Origin: Myxococcus xanthus
GTDB taxonomy: Bacteria > Myxococcota > Myxococcia > Myxococcales > Myxococcaceae
DNA length: 64,000 nucleotides
Assembly (NCBI RefSeq): GCF_900106535.1
Contig: NZ_FNOH01000001.1
Location: 1,054,001 to 1,118,000, forward strand
Reading direction: 5' to 3'
Position numbers and translations under genes: made by a program. This document shows, piece by piece, positions 1 to 9,589 of the stretch (its first letter is position 1; the number at the start of each line of letters is the position of its first letter). The notes beneath the pieces were generated by a model. That model saw only the letters and a list, made by a program, of their open reading frames with translations. It searched no databases and had not been told where the DNA came from.

Positions 1-1
1 G

Positions 2-2731
2 CGCCTGCGTCCCGCGGATGCGTCCGTCATCGACCGGGCCGTGGCGGGGCTGCACGCCCTGGGACGTCATGGCGACCTGCTGGACGTGTACGCCTCGGGC
101 GCGGAGGCGGCGGGTGGCCGTCGCGCCGCGGAGCTGCTGTTGGCCGCCGCGTCGGTGGCCTCCAGCTCGCTGGCGGATGAAGACGCGGCCTGGACGCTGA
201 CCCAGCGCGCCGCGGAGGCCGCGCCGGAGGACCTCACCGCGCTCCAGGCACTGGTGACGGGCCTGCGTCAGCGGGGCGACTCCACGCGGCTGCTGGAGGC
301 GCTGGAGCAGTGGGTGCCGCGCGTCGAGGACGCCGACGAGGCCGCGGTGCTGCGGCTGGAGCTGGCCGAGCTCGCGCGTGACGCGGGCCGCGTGGATGTG
401 GCGCGCGAGGCACTGGAGGAAGTGGCCGCGCGTGGCGCCTCGGGCGCGGGTTACGCGGACGCGCTGGAAGCCCTCGAGCCGCTGCTGAAGGACGCCCCCG
501 CCCGCCGCGCCGAGGTGCAGGTGGCGCGCGCGGAGTTGGCCTCCGGCCGCGAGCGGCAGGTGCTGCTCATGGCGGCCGCGCGGGGCTTCGAGTCCGCGGG
601 ACAGCTTCCGGAGGCCCTGAAGGCGGCGAAGGACGCCGCCTCGGTGGAGCCGGACGTCGACGCCGCCCTGCGAGTGGCCCACCTGTACCGCGCGTCGGGC
701 GAGGCGCCTCGCGCGGCGCGGGCGCTGCTTCAGGCCGCGCGGCTGGCGGCGCCGGAGGAGCGCCCCCCGCTGCTGCTGGAGGCCGCGGGCCTCTGGGAGA
801 AGGCGGGAGAGCACGGTGAGGCGCTGGAGGTGTTCGAGCGCATCGCCACCGAGGCATCGGACATGCTCGCGCCCTCGGAGCTGGCCGAGCGCTTCGGCCG
901 GCTGGGGGCCTTCGCTCGCGCGCTGGAAGTGGGCTTCGCGCCCGCCATGGCCTCGGGCGACCTGACCGACGCGCTGGCCATGGCCGCGCAGGCGGGCGAC
1001 ACGGCGCGCACGCGAGAGGCGCTGTGGGCCCTGGCCGCGCTGGCGGACGCGGACCCCGCGCATGCCTCGGCCCTGGCGGATGGCCTGCGCGCGGAAGGCG
1101 ACGCGGAAGGGTTGCTGGAGCTCGCGGGCCTGTCCGCCGCGCGTGACGCCGCGTTCGCGGTGGCGCTGCGCGATGAGGTGCTCCGCTCGGCGGCGGCCTC
1201 GGTGCTGCCTCGCCTGCGCGCGCTGGAAGAGCTGGCGCCCGAGCCGGGCTTCGCGGCCCGTCTGACGCTGTTGCTGCCCACCCTGGAGAAGCTCCCGGAG
1301 GCGCTGGCGGAGGCGGTGCTGACGCAAGTGCATGCGCAGCCGGGCACGGTGCGCGTGGAAGCGCTGGCCATGGCGGCGGACGGCTGGCCCTCGCGACGCA
1401 AGTCGCTCTTGCGCGAGCGTTACGCACTGGAGCTGGAGCTGGGCCGCTACGAGGCCTGCGTGCGCACGCTGTCTCAGGTGGCCGGCGAAGAGTCGGACGC
1501 GGTGGCGCGCGCCGTCCTGCACCTGGAGCGCGGAGAGCTGCTGCTCAGCCCGCTGGAGCAACTGCCCGAGGCGCGCGAGGCCTTCGAACAGGCCCTGAAG
1601 GACGACCCCGCGCAGCTCCATTCCCTGCGGCACCTGTTGTCGCTGGTGGACCTGGGCGAGGAGCCCGCTGTCTTCGTGTCGCTGGTGGAGCGGCTGGAGC
1701 AGGCCGCGGGCGTGGAGTCCGGCAACACCTACCGCGAGCGGCTGGCGGACGCCTACGAGGCCCTGGGCATGGTGGCGGACGCGGCCGCGCAGCTCGAGCG
1801 GCTGCCGGAGACGGACGAACGGCTGGCCCGCCGCGCGAGGTTGGCGGAGGAGCGCGGCCTCACCGGCGAGGCCCTGCGCCTGCGCGAGCGGCTCACCGAC
1901 GAACCCGCGGTGCTGGAGGCCATTCTCCGCGGCTACCTGGACGCGCAGTTGGTGTCGCCCGGAGCCCGGCTCGCCGCGCGCCTCTTCGAGGCCGGCGAGC
2001 TGTCCCCTGAAGTCACCCGCATGGCCGCCGAGCACCTCTCCACGGTGCCCGAGGGTGTGTCCCTGGCCGTCCGCATCTGGCCGCACCTGCTCCGGGAGCA
2101 CCCGTTGGACGTGGATGGGTGGACGCTCTACGCGGAGGCCCTGCGGGCGCTGGGCCGGACGGAAGACTCGCAGCGCGCGGACGGCGTGGGCGCGGCCCTG
2201 TCCTCCAGCGACGCGGCGGCGCCTCAGGCCCCCGTGTCCACGCTGCCGGTGCCTTCGGGCTTCGAGCACCGGGTACCCGCCGGCGCGGTGCCGGTGACGG
2301 CCGAGCGCCTGCCCCGGCTCGCCGCGGCGCTTCGTCCCGTCCTGGCCTCGCTGGGCGCGGGCTCGCTGCAACTCGTGGTGGACCCGGTGGGCGGGGTGGA
2401 GGCGTACCTGGCCAGCGGCGACGTGCTGGTACTGGGCGCGGGCGCGCTGTCCTGCTTCGGCGCCTCCGAGCTGAGTTACCTGTGCGCGCTGGCGCTGGCG
2501 CTGGGTGAAGACGGCGTCAAGCTGGCCCGGCCCGGTCCGGTGCCGGCCATGGAAGCGGCGGCGGTGGCGGCCTTCCGCGCCGTGCCGGCCTCGCTGGCGG
2601 CGGGGCGCGTCCTGGCGCGGCTGGACGCGGAGGTGCGCGGAGGGGACCCGGCGCAGGTGGATGTAGGCGCCGTGCTTGCCCGCGGCGACACCTTCCGGGC
2701 GCTGGCCCTTTGCGTGCTGGACGGCGTCTAG
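2..2731 (+). CDS. TPR-rich protein, 5' end outside the window
   Basis: The frame is open from the first bases of the window, so the true start lies upstream; the GTG at 41 is only an internal candidate. About 910 residues are visible. They are almost entirely Ala/Leu/Glu/Arg-rich helical pairs of the tetratricopeptide type, for example repeats spaced by about 34 residues around residues 150-300 and 450-620. The last 200 residues (after a Pro/Ser-rich stretch near residue 720) are more globular and lack obvious repeats. Proteins like this are common in myxobacteria and usually act as protein-interaction scaffolds; no catalytic motif is visible. A 20-bp gap separates it from the following lipoprotein gene. 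The specific role is unknown. Confidence 0.75.
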   Translation, partial: RLRPADASVIDRAVAGLHALGRHGDLLDVYASGAEAAGGRRAAELLLAAASVASSSLADEDAAWTLTQRAAEAAPEDLTALQALVTGLRQRGDSTRLLEALEQWVPRVEDADEAAVLRLELAELARDAGRVDVAREALEEVAARGASGAGYADALEALEPLLKDAPARRAEVQVARAELASGRERQVLLMAAARGFESAGQLPEALKAAKDAASVEPDVDAALRVAHLYRASGEAPRAARALLQAARLAAPEERPPLLLEAAGLWEKAGEHGEALEVFERIATEASDMLAPSELAERFGRLGAFARALEVGFAPAMASGDLTDALAMAAQAGDTARTREALWALAALADADPAHASALADGLRAEGDAEGLLELAGLSAARDAAFAVALRDEVLRSAAASVLPRLRALEELAPEPGFAARLTLLLPTLEKLPEALAEAVLTQVHAQPGTVRVEALAMAADGWPSRRKSLLRERYALELELGRYEACVRTLSQVAGEESDAVARAVLHLERGELLLSPLEQLPEAREAFEQALKDDPAQLHSLRHLLSLVDLGEEPAVFVSLVERLEQAAGVESGNTYRERLADAYEALGMVADAAAQLERLPETDERLARRARLAEERGLTGEALRLRERLTDEPAVLEAILRGYLDAQLVSPGARLAARLFEAGELSPEVTRMAAEHLSTVPEGVSLAVRIWPHLLREHPLDVDGWTLYAEALRALGRTEDSQRADGVGAALSSSDAAAPQAPVSTLPVPSGFEHRVPAGAVPVTAERLPRLAAALRPVLASLGAGSLQLVVDPVGGVEAYLASGDVLVLGAGALSCFGASELSYLCALALALGEDGVKLARPGPVPAMEAAAVAAFRAVPASLAAGRVLARLDAEVRGGDPAQVDVGAVLARGDTFRALALCVLDGV

Positions 2732-2751
2732 CCGTGTAGCGTGACGCCGCC

Positions 2752-3357
2752 ATGCACGTGAAGCGCCTTGCCCTCGCCGCCCTGCCCGTCACGGCCGTCG
2801 CCGTGGCGATGGCCTGCTATTCCGAACCGGTGTACCCGGGTGACCAGGTGCTCGGTTCGTTCCGCTTCGAGGCCCGGCTGGATGCCGCGCGCACCACGTG
2901 CGACGCCTCGGTGCCGGACTTCGCGCAACTCAACGACGCCGGTGTGTTCCTCTTCGAGGGCACCTTCTCGCGCGACACGGACGCGGGCACGGGCTTCTTC
3001 ACCGTGCAGGGCTACTCGCGTGACGCGGGCTATGAAGGGCAGGTGGCCACGTCCACGCTGAAGGCCGTCGCGCCCCGTGCGTCTTGTGGCACGGGCTGTG
3101 AGGACTCCTCCATCGAGGAGACGCTGCGGGTGACGCTCTTCAGCGACAGCCAGGCGCGCACCCTCAGCCGCGACTGCCGCCAGTTCGACGGCGGCATCCC
3201 CGACGGCTCGGTGCCGGGCCCCACGGAGAACGGTTACGACGTGTCGCTGGCGTGCGGCTCCCTCACGGACATCTTCTTGCCGGGGACCCGCAACTGCAAT
3301 TGCCAGCCGACCACCTGCACCACGGTGTACACCGTGCAGGGAGAGCGGAGGGATTGA
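2752..3357 (+). CDS. Putative lipoprotein, unknown function
   Basis: A 201-residue protein with a basic N-terminus, a hydrophobic stretch and a Cys at residue 22 (A-M-A-C) that fits a lipobox, so export and lipid anchoring are likely. The mature part is Asp/Thr/Gly-rich with several Cys residues; pairs near residues 120-125 and a C-rich C-terminus (C-N-C-Q-P-T-T-C) suggest disulfides in the periplasm or on the surface. I do not recognise a family. Its stop codon overlaps the queC start (TGATG), so the two are probably translated together, although a functional link is not evident. Confidence 0.7.
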   Translation: MHVKRLALAALPVTAVAVAMACYSEPVYPGDQVLGSFRFEARLDAARTTCDASVPDFAQLNDAGVFLFEGTFSRDTDAGTGFFTVQGYSRDAGYEGQVATSTLKAVAPRASCGTGCEDSSIEETLRVTLFSDSQARTLSRDCRQFDGGIPDGSVPGPTENGYDVSLACGSLTDIFLPGTRNCNCQPTTCTTVYTVQGERRD

Positions 3358-4049
3358 TGGTGAAGCGCGCGGTGGTGTTGATTTCGGGCGGTCTGGATTC
3401 GACGACGTGTCTGGCCATGGCCAAGGCGAAGGGGTTCGAGCCCGTCTGTCTGGCGGTGGCCTACGGACAGCGGCACGCCGTGGAGCTGGAGCAGGCGAGG
3501 AAGGTCGCCGCCGCCATGGGCGTGACGGACTTCCGGGTGGTGTCCATCGACCTGCGGCAGGTGGGCGGCTCCGCGCTGACGGCGGACATCGAGGTGCCCA
3601 AGGACCGGCCTTCGGATGAGATGAGCCACGGCATCCCCGTGACGTACGTGCCGGCGCGCAACGCGCTGTTCCTCTCGCTGGCGCTGGGGCTGGCGGAGGT
3701 GGTGGGCAGCACGGACATCTACATCGGCGTCAACGCGGTGGACTACAGCGGCTATCCGGACTGCCGTCCGGAGTTCATCCGCTCCTTTGAATCAATGGCC
3801 AACCTGGCCACCAAGGCGGGCGTGGAGGGTGCGCACTTCACCGTGCACGCGCCGCTGTCCGGCCTGACGAAGGCGGACATCATCCGTGAAGGCGTGAAGC
3901 TGGGCGTGGACTACGGCTTGACGCACTCCTGCTACGACCCGGACGCCCAGGGCCGCGCCTGCGGGCGCTGTGACAGCTGCGTGCTGCGCAAGAAGGGCTT
4001 CGAGGAAGCCGGCGTGCCGGACCCCACGCGCTACACGGAGTCCGCGTGA
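3357..4049 (+). CDS. queC: 7-cyano-7-deazaguanine synthase QueC
   Basis: QueC converts 7-carboxy-7-deazaguanine to preQ0 with ATP and ammonia, in the queuosine tRNA modification pathway in the cytoplasm. The 230-residue product starts with the N-type ATP pyrophosphatase PP-loop S-G-G-L-D-S-T-T at residues 10-17. It ends with the zinc-binding cysteine cluster typical of QueC (C-Y-D-P, then C-G-R-C-D-S-C near residues 200-215). The frame is open further upstream to 3252, but the ATG at 3357, overlapping the previous stop, gives the family's normal length and places the PP-loop correctly. No other queuosine gene is in the window. It overlaps the next gene by 4 bases (GTGA). Confidence 0.95.
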   Translation: MVKRAVVLISGGLDSTTCLAMAKAKGFEPVCLAVAYGQRHAVELEQARKVAAAMGVTDFRVVSIDLRQVGGSALTADIEVPKDRPSDEMSHGIPVTYVPARNALFLSLALGLAEVVGSTDIYIGVNAVDYSGYPDCRPEFIRSFESMANLATKAGVEGAHFTVHAPLSGLTKADIIREGVKLGVDYGLTHSCYDPDAQGRACGRCDSCVLRKKGFEEAGVPDPTRYTESA

Positions 4050-4702
4050 CACCGCGCCTCGGCTGGGGCGTGGTGGTGGCGCTGGGCCTGTCATCCGGGC
4101 CCGCGCTGGCCAACGACGCGGGAACGCCGAAGGCCACTGCGACGCCGAAGGCCGCGGCCACCCTGGTAGACGCCACCACGGTGGTGCCGGACCTGGTCGT
4201 GGACCTGCGCTACGCGACGGCGGACAACTTCTTGAAGCGGAAGGTGTACCCGGACACGGCGCGCTGCCTGCTGCTGCCCGAGTCGGCCGAGCGCCTGAAG
4301 AAGGCCGCGGACGTGCTGCGCGCCCGGGGCTACCGGCTGAAGGTGTACGACTGCTACCGGCCGCGCGCGGTGCAGTACCAGATGTGGGAAATCATGCCGG
4401 TGCCCGGCTATGTCGCCAACCCGCGCACCGGCTCCAACCACAACCGGGGTGGGGCGGTGGACCTCACGCTGACGACGCTGGAGGGCCAGGCGGTGGAGAT
4501 GCCCACCCCCTTCGACACCTTCACACGCGCCGCGCACCATGGGTACGAGGGCGGCACCGAGGCGTCGCGCAAGCACCGCGAAATCCTGCGCGAGGCCATG
4601 GAAGGCGTGGGCTTCAAGCGCAACCGCATGGAGTGGTGGCACTACGACCTGCCGGACGCGAAGAAGCGCCCCGTGCTGGACGTGCCCTTCTCCCCGCCAT
4701 GA
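4046..4702 (+). CDS. VanX/DdpX-type D-Ala-D-Ala dipeptidase, exported
   Basis: A 218-residue zinc peptidase of the M15D family, which cleaves D-alanyl-D-alanine. A signal-peptide-like N-terminus (hydrophobic, ending around A-L-A near residue 23) predicts periplasmic location, so recycling of peptidoglycan-derived dipeptide is more likely than vancomycin resistance. The family marks are present: D-L-R-Y-A near residue 54, the zinc motif [10 protein letters not shown] around residues 131-140, and E-W-W-H with catalytic Glu and zinc His near residues 192-195. The GTG start overlaps the queC stop by 4 bases, indicating translational coupling. The substrate is assigned from the family, not proven. 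Confidence 0.88.
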   Translation: MTPRLGWGVVVALGLSSGPALANDAGTPKATATPKAAATLVDATTVVPDLVVDLRYATADNFLKRKVYPDTARCLLLPESAERLKKAADVLRARGYRLKVYDCYRPRAVQYQMWEIMPVPGYVANPRTGSNHNRGGAVDLTLTTLEGQAVEMPTPFDTFTRAAHHGYEGGTEASRKHREILREAMEGVGFKRNRMEWWHYDLPDAKKRPVLDVPFSPP

Positions 4703-4788
4703 CATGATGAAACCATGATGAACGGAGGGCCCGCCTGCGGCACGCTGCAGGCACCTCCCCAGGGTGGTCACGGCGTGCGTGGCCCGGG

Positions 4789-6132
4789 ATGGCACCCACG
4801 ATGAAGCCCACCCCCTGCAATGTCTTCTGTGTCGTCCTCCTGCTGCTGTCCGCGCCTGCGCTGGCGGCCGGAGGCCTCTCCGGCACCGTCGTGCGTGCCA
4901 GCGACAAGAGCCCCATCCCGGAGGTGCGCGTCACCGCGACCTCACCCGCGCTGACAGAGCCTCGCTCCACGGTGACGGACGCGCAGGGCGGCTTCCGCTT
5001 TCCCCAACTGGCGGATGGCGTCTACTCACTCCGCTTCGAGAAGGAGTCCTTCCAGGCGCTCAGCCGGACGGACATCACGGTGAAGGCCGGGCATGAGCCC
5101 CGCGTGGACGTGGCGCTCTCCGCGGCGTCGCAGACGCGCCCCTCCGTGCTGCCCCCCGCGCCGGTGGACGATGACCGGGAGCGGGCACCCGCCTGGACGT
5201 TGCAGCACCTGCCCGTGCTCGTGCCGGATGGGGCGTGGCAGACCGTCTATCGCGCGTCGCTGGGGAAGCCGGGCTCCGGCGTCGAGACGCGGGGCTTTGG
5301 GGTGAACCCCACCATCGACACGGAGGAGTCGCGCACCTCGGAGTTCCCCGTGGCAGTGGACACCAGCGCCTACGGGGTGGCGCGCGACTACCTGTCTCGC
5401 GACGTCTTCCCCGCGGAAGGCGCGGTGCGGACGGAGGCCTTCATCAACAGCTTCGACTCCGGGGACGAAGGCGAGCCGTACGGCCCCTTCTTGCTCTACG
5501 TCGAGGGTTTCCCTTCGCCCAGCCGCAAGGGCTATCACGTGGTGCGAATCACCGTGAAGGCCCGCGAGCCGGTGCGCGAGGTCGGCGTCCAGGTGGAGTT
5601 CAACCGGAAGGCCGTCGCCCGCTACCGGCTGCTGGGCTACGAGTACCTGTCTCCGAACCCGGAGCCGCTCGACCCAGGCGACGAGACGGAGCTGTTTCCA
5701 CTGGCCGCCGGCCAATCCGTCACCGCCATCCACGAGGTGAAGGTGCTCGGGCCCTCCATCGCCTTCGGAATGCTCCGGGTGCGCTACGAGCAGGGCAACT
5801 CGAGCAACTGGCGCCGCGTGCAGATGATGATGCCCTCCAGCACGTTGCGCTCCGACTATGCCCGCGCCGCCCCATTCACGCGCCTGGCCTACGTGGCCTC
5901 CGCGTTCGCGGAGAAGCTGCGAGGCTCCTTCTGGACGCGTGCCTTGGACTGGCCCCGGCTGCTGACGCTGTGGGAAGGCATCGGCGAGCCGCTGCGAACC
6001 CGCAAGGACGTGGCGCAGCTGGGGGCGCTCATCCGCAAGGCCCAGTCGCTGGACACGCGCAAGGAGCGCTTCGAGCGCCTGATGCCCGGCGGAAGCTCGG
6101 ACTTCGACGACGTGCCCTCCCTGGGAAACTGA
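4789..6132 (+). CDS. YfbK-like protein lacking its VWA domain
   Basis: A 447-residue exported protein. A signal peptide (residues 1-27; the ATG at 4801 is an alternative start) precedes a carboxypeptidase-regulatory-like beta-sandwich at about residues 28-112. Residues 170-260 match the region that precedes the von Willebrand A domain in YfbK-type proteins (F-P-V-A-V-D-T-S-A-Y-G-V-A-R-D-Y-L). Residues 262-345 match the region that follows it (V-G-V-Q-V-E-F-N-R and Y-R-L-L-G-Y-E). The roughly 200-residue VWA domain with its MIDAS motif, which should sit between them, is absent and the flanks join without a frameshift. It lies just upstream of a two-component pair and may be co-transcribed with it. 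Function unknown; metal-dependent adhesion is unlikely without the MIDAS. Confidence 0.75.
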   Translation: MAPTMKPTPCNVFCVVLLLLSAPALAAGGLSGTVVRASDKSPIPEVRVTATSPALTEPRSTVTDAQGGFRFPQLADGVYSLRFEKESFQALSRTDITVKAGHEPRVDVALSAASQTRPSVLPPAPVDDDRERAPAWTLQHLPVLVPDGAWQTVYRASLGKPGSGVETRGFGVNPTIDTEESRTSEFPVAVDTSAYGVARDYLSRDVFPAEGAVRTEAFINSFDSGDEGEPYGPFLLYVEGFPSPSRKGYHVVRITVKAREPVREVGVQVEFNRKAVARYRLLGYEYLSPNPEPLDPGDETELFPLAAGQSVTAIHEVKVLGPSIAFGMLRVRYEQGNSSNWRRVQMMMPSSTLRSDYARAAPFTRLAYVASAFAEKLRGSFWTRALDWPRLLTLWEGIGEPLRTRKDVAQLGALIRKAQSLDTRKERFERLMPGGSSDFDDVPSLGN

Positions 6133-6141
6133 GCCGCTCCG

Positions 6142-7965
6142 ATGCTCCGCCGGTTGCTGCCCACCCTCATCGCGCTCCTGCTGGGCTTCGCCGGGCTGGC
6201 CTGGGGCCTGGGCTCGCTCCAGCGCATCTTCGCCACCGAACGGGATGACGCGCAGGCCTCGCTCGATTCCCGCCGGGAGGCACTGGAGCAGTACGCGCGT
6301 GCCTCCCTGGCGCAATCCCTGAGAGACCGCCTGGAAGCGGCGCGCCCCGCGCTGGAGGCCGCCGCGCTGGATCCGCTGGCCCCCGCGACGGGCCTCTACC
6401 TGAGAGAGCGGGGCACGCAGTTGCTGCCCCGGCTGGCCCTCCACGACACCGGCGAAGACACGCCCGCGAAAGGGCGCTACGCGGGCCTGCGCGCCGGCAC
6501 GGAGCGGGCGGACGAGGCGGAGGACCCGTGGGCGGAGCGGCTCGCGCTGATTCGCGAGGTGGACCGGGCGCTGTCACGCGGCGACCGCCGTGCATCCACC
6601 GTGGCACTGATGGCGCTGCTCCAACACCGCGCGCAGTACGTGCTGGCCTCCACGCGCGACGTGCCGGGCTTCCTGGTGGTGTTGGAGTCGCTGGCGGAGC
6701 GGGGTGACCCCGTTCCCCAGTTGATGCACGCGCTGGTGCGTGACGGCCTGGCGGACGGGCGCAGCGGCCGCCTGGATGGATTGCAGCGGCTGCTCCTGCT
6801 GCGCCGCGCACGTTTCACGAAGGAGGACTTCGACTTCCTGCGCGAGCGCATCGTGGCGCTCTCCACGAAGGCAGGCGTGCCGGTGGCCGACTTCGAGGCC
6901 CGCGCCGCCGAGCTCGCGTCCGAACCGCTGCCATTGCCCAGGACGCTTCCGGGGCCCGCGCTGGTGCGAGCGGGGTGGTACCTGGAGCCGCGCGGCGGCA
7001 ATCACGTGAGGGGCGTGGCGGTGGACTCGGGCGCGCTGCTCCAGTCGCTGACACGGGAGATGCGCGAGCGCGGGTTGCTGGAGGCGGACGGACAGGTGCG
7101 GCTGCTCGCGGACGCGGAGATGTTGCCGCTGGCCGACCTGCCGCTGTCGGTGGATACGCCGGAGTGGGCGCGGGCCCAAGGGGCGCTGGAGCGGCGCTAC
7201 CGGCTGAAGACGGGCATGGTGGCCGCGTGCGCGGTGCTGGCGCTGGGCATCGCCGCGCTGGCCTTCGTGGCCCAGCACCGCAAGTTGCGCTTCCTGGAAC
7301 TGAAGAGCGACTTCGTGGCGACCGTGTCACACGAGCTGCGCACGCCACTGGCCTCCATCCGGCTGTTGGCGGAGACGCTGGAGTGGCGGCTGGCGGAGGG
7401 CACGGACGCGCGCGACTACCCGGCGCGCATCGTCCGGGAAGCGGACGGTCTGGGCTTCCTGGTGGAGAACCTGCTGTCCTTCAACCGCATCGACAAGGGG
7501 CGCTGGGTGCCAAAGCTGGCGCCGGTGCGCCTGGACGAGCTGGTGGCGCAGCTGCGCAAGGACCTGGAGTTCTGGTCCAAGGTCCCCGTGGAGCTGGAGG
7601 CGGACGTGGGGGAGTTCTCCTTGCGCGCGGACGGACAGCTCCTGCGCCTGCTGCTCTCAAACCTGGCGCGCAACGCCTGTGCCTACAACACCCGCAGCCC
7701 GGTGCGCCTGCGCATCGAGGCGCTGTCAGATGGCCGCGTGCGCTTCTCCGACAACGGCGTGGGCATCCCCCAGACGCAGTGGGAGCGCGCCTTCGAGGAG
7801 TTCGTGCGCCTGCCTGGCCAGGGACATGATGCACCCGGCAGTGGCCTGGGACTGGCCCTGTGCCGCCGCATCATGCGCGTGCACGGCGGCACCCTGCGCG
7901 TGGCGGCCTCCAGCCCGGAAGGCACCACCTTCGAGCTTCGCTTTCCTCATACGGTGACGACATGA
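6142..7965 (+). CDS. Membrane sensor histidine kinase
   Basis: A 607-residue inner-membrane kinase. Transmembrane segments lie at residues 7-27 and about 354-376 and enclose a periplasmic region of about 325 residues that matches no sensor domain I recognise. The cytoplasmic half has a HisKA dimerisation domain with the phospho-acceptor His397 in V-S-H-E-L-R-T-P. A HATPase domain follows, with an N-box (N-L-A-R-N-A), D-N-G-V-G-I and G-S-G-L-G-L-A. All parts needed for autophosphorylation are intact. The stop overlaps the start of the OmpR-type regulator (ATGA), so the two are a cognate pair. The gene begins 10 bases after the YfbK-like gene, which may therefore share its regulation. Confidence 0.92.
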   Translation: MLRRLLPTLIALLLGFAGLAWGLGSLQRIFATERDDAQASLDSRREALEQYARASLAQSLRDRLEAARPALEAAALDPLAPATGLYLRERGTQLLPRLALHDTGEDTPAKGRYAGLRAGTERADEAEDPWAERLALIREVDRALSRGDRRASTVALMALLQHRAQYVLASTRDVPGFLVVLESLAERGDPVPQLMHALVRDGLADGRSGRLDGLQRLLLLRRARFTKEDFDFLRERIVALSTKAGVPVADFEARAAELASEPLPLPRTLPGPALVRAGWYLEPRGGNHVRGVAVDSGALLQSLTREMRERGLLEADGQVRLLADAEMLPLADLPLSVDTPEWARAQGALERRYRLKTGMVAACAVLALGIAALAFVAQHRKLRFLELKSDFVATVSHELRTPLASIRLLAETLEWRLAEGTDARDYPARIVREADGLGFLVENLLSFNRIDKGRWVPKLAPVRLDELVAQLRKDLEFWSKVPVELEADVGEFSLRADGQLLRLLLSNLARNACAYNTRSPVRLRIEALSDGRVRFSDNGVGIPQTQWERAFEEFVRLPGQGHDAPGSGLGLALCRRIMRVHGGTLRVAASSPEGTTFELRFPHTVTT

Positions 7966-8663
7966 CCTCATCCGTTCCGGCGCTCCTCCTGGTGGAGGAC
8001 GACACCAACCTGCGGCTCGCGCTGCGCGACAACCTGGAGAACCAGGGCGGCTACGCGGTGGAGGAAGCCACCTGTGTGCGGGAGGCGCGCGAGCACCTGG
8101 GCCGGCGCGACTTCCAGCTCATCCTGCTGGACGTCATGTTGCCGGACGGTGACGGCTACACGCTGTGCCGCGCGCTGCGCGAAGAAGGCGTGGCGACGCC
8201 CGTCCTGATGCTCACCGCGCGCACCCTGGAGGATGACGTGGTGCGGGGCTTCGAGTCAGGCGCGCAGGACTACCTGGGCAAGCCCTACCGGCTGCGCGAG
8301 CTGCTGGCGCGCGTGGGCGCGTTGGTGCGCCGCTCCGGCGCGGCGCCGGTGAAGGGGCTGCGCTTCGCGGGCTACCGGATGGACCTGGACCGCCGGAAGG
8401 TGGAGTCGCCGGCGGGCGCCCCGGTGGAGCTGACGCGGACGGAGTTCGACCTGCTCGCCTTCCTGGTGCGCGAGCGCGAGCGCGTGCTGCGCCGCGACGA
8501 AATCCTGGACGCAGTGTGGGGCCGGGACGTCGTCGTGGACCCGCACACCGTGGACAACTTCGTCTCCAGCCTGAAGAAGAAGCTGGGCTGGAACAGCACG
8601 TCCCGCTTCGCCATCCAGACGGTGCGCGGCGTGGGGTACCGGATGGAAATCGAAGCGGCCTGA
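7962..8663 (+). CDS. OmpR-family response regulator
   Basis: A 233-residue regulator partnered with the upstream kinase, whose stop it overlaps by 4 bases. The receiver domain (residues 7-120) has the acidic pocket E12-D13-D14, the phospho-acceptor Asp57 in L-L-D-V-M-L-P and the conserved Lys in G-K-P-Y near residue 107. The C-terminal winged-helix domain (about residues 135-232) is of the OmpR/PhoB type, with L-T-R-T-E-F-D-L-L and V-R-G-V-G-Y-R. A longer frame exists upstream, but the ATG at 7962 matches the family's N-terminus. No target promoters can be named from this sequence. Confidence 0.93.
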   Translation: MTSSVPALLLVEDDTNLRLALRDNLENQGGYAVEEATCVREAREHLGRRDFQLILLDVMLPDGDGYTLCRALREEGVATPVLMLTARTLEDDVVRGFESGAQDYLGKPYRLRELLARVGALVRRSGAAPVKGLRFAGYRMDLDRRKVESPAGAPVELTRTEFDLLAFLVRERERVLRRDEILDAVWGRDVVVDPHTVDNFVSSLKKKLGWNSTSRFAIQTVRGVGYRMEIEAA

Positions 8664-8665
8664 CG

Positions 8666-9589
8666 TCAGCGCAGCGGGTTGTGGCGCAGCCGTTCAGCCA
8701 GGGCGTCCAGCGCCGCCTGTTGGGCGGGCGGGGCGCTCAGCCGGGCCGCGTCGATGAGCGTGGGCGTCTGGGGCGCATCCACGCGCAGCAGGGCGTTGGA
8801 GACGGCGCGCCGCACGTCACCGTCCGTGTCCACGTACGCCCGCACCAGCGCCTCGGCCGCCACGAGACGGATGGCGCCTTCCTCCGAGCGCGCCTTCACG
8901 CCGGACGTCTTCCATGCCCACGCGGACCCGGCATCCCCCAGGGCCTTGGCCAACCGTCGCATGACTTCGCGTTCCGGCCGGGCGTCCAGTGCATCCGCCA
9001 ACGCCCGTGTCGCCACGAGCCGCCGGCACAGGCCCAGGGCCTCCATCGCGGCCTCGCCCCGGGCGTCCTTCTGCTTCGACGCGGCGATGAGCGTGTTCGC
9101 CGCGTCCAATGTCTCCAGCCGCGCCAGCGCTCCCGCGACCGCGCGAAGGACCTGAGGTTGGGTGTCCGGACTTTCGAGAAGGCTTTTCCACAAGGGGGCC
9201 AGGCGGAGGTCGCGCAGCGCCCCCGTGGCCTCCACCAAGCCCACCTTGAAGGCCAGCCGCGCGGACTCACGCGAGGGGAGCCGCGGTGTCTCCTGGGGTG
9301 GGAAGGCGAGCCGCTCCACCATGGGCCACAGCGCCTCCGGCCCCAGCGCACGAAGCCCCGGTGACACCGCGGCCAGGGTGCCCCGCTTCTTCGCGTCCAG
9401 CGCGTCCACCTGGGCGGCGGCCGTGTCGAACCGGATGAACGTCGCTGGATTCTCCTGGCGGGCCCGGGAGATGTTCGTCTTCAAGCCGGCCCTCCAGTCA
9501 TCACCCGGGCGGGGCGTCTGCGTCCCACCCGCGCTCAGGGAGACCAGCATCAAGGCGGCGCTGATGCCGCGAAGCAGTGCGCGTCTCAT
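8666..9589 (-). CDS. Exported HEAT-repeat protein
   Basis: A 307-residue protein with an N-terminal signal peptide (basic M-R-R, then a hydrophobic core to about residue 22). The remainder consists of helical HEAT-like repeats, for example L-A-P-L-W-K-S-L-L, A-G-A-L-A-R-L-E and a final V-R-R-A-V-S-N-A-L-L unit, a fold used for protein interaction. The ATG at 9589 is chosen because it overlaps the stop of the upstream deiminase gene by 4 bases and is followed directly by the signal peptide; longer in-frame starts would bury it. Being translationally coupled to the deiminase, it may assist or regulate that enzyme, but this is inference. Confidence 0.72.
   Translation of the reverse strand: MRRALLRGISAALMLVSLSAGGTQTPRPGDDWRAGLKTNISRARQENPATFIRFDTAAAQVDALDAKKRGTLAAVSPGLRALGPEALWPMVERLAFPPQETPRLPSRESARLAFKVGLVEATGALRDLRLAPLWKSLLESPDTQPQVLRAVAGALARLETLDAANTLIAASKQKDARGEAAMEALGLCRRLVATRALADALDARPEREVMRRLAKALGDAGSAWAWKTSGVKARSEEGAIRLVAAEALVRAYVDTDGDVRRAVSNALLRVDAPQTPTLIDAARLSAPPAQQAALDALAERLRHNPLR

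Noticed and set aside
567..1427. Long minus-strand open frame inside the TPR gene
   Set aside because: High-GC shadow frame rich in Pro/Arg/Ala with no domain; the plus-strand TPR protein explains the sequence.
4046..4702. Vancomycin-resistance determinant (VanX)
   Set aside because: No VanA/VanH/VanS/VanR neighbours and a signal peptide is present; a periplasmic dipeptidase for wall recycling is more likely.
5026..6444. 472-codon minus-strand frame across the YfbK-like and kinase genes
   Set aside because: Gln/Gly/Arg-rich composition typical of an antisense shadow; it crosses two well-supported genes.
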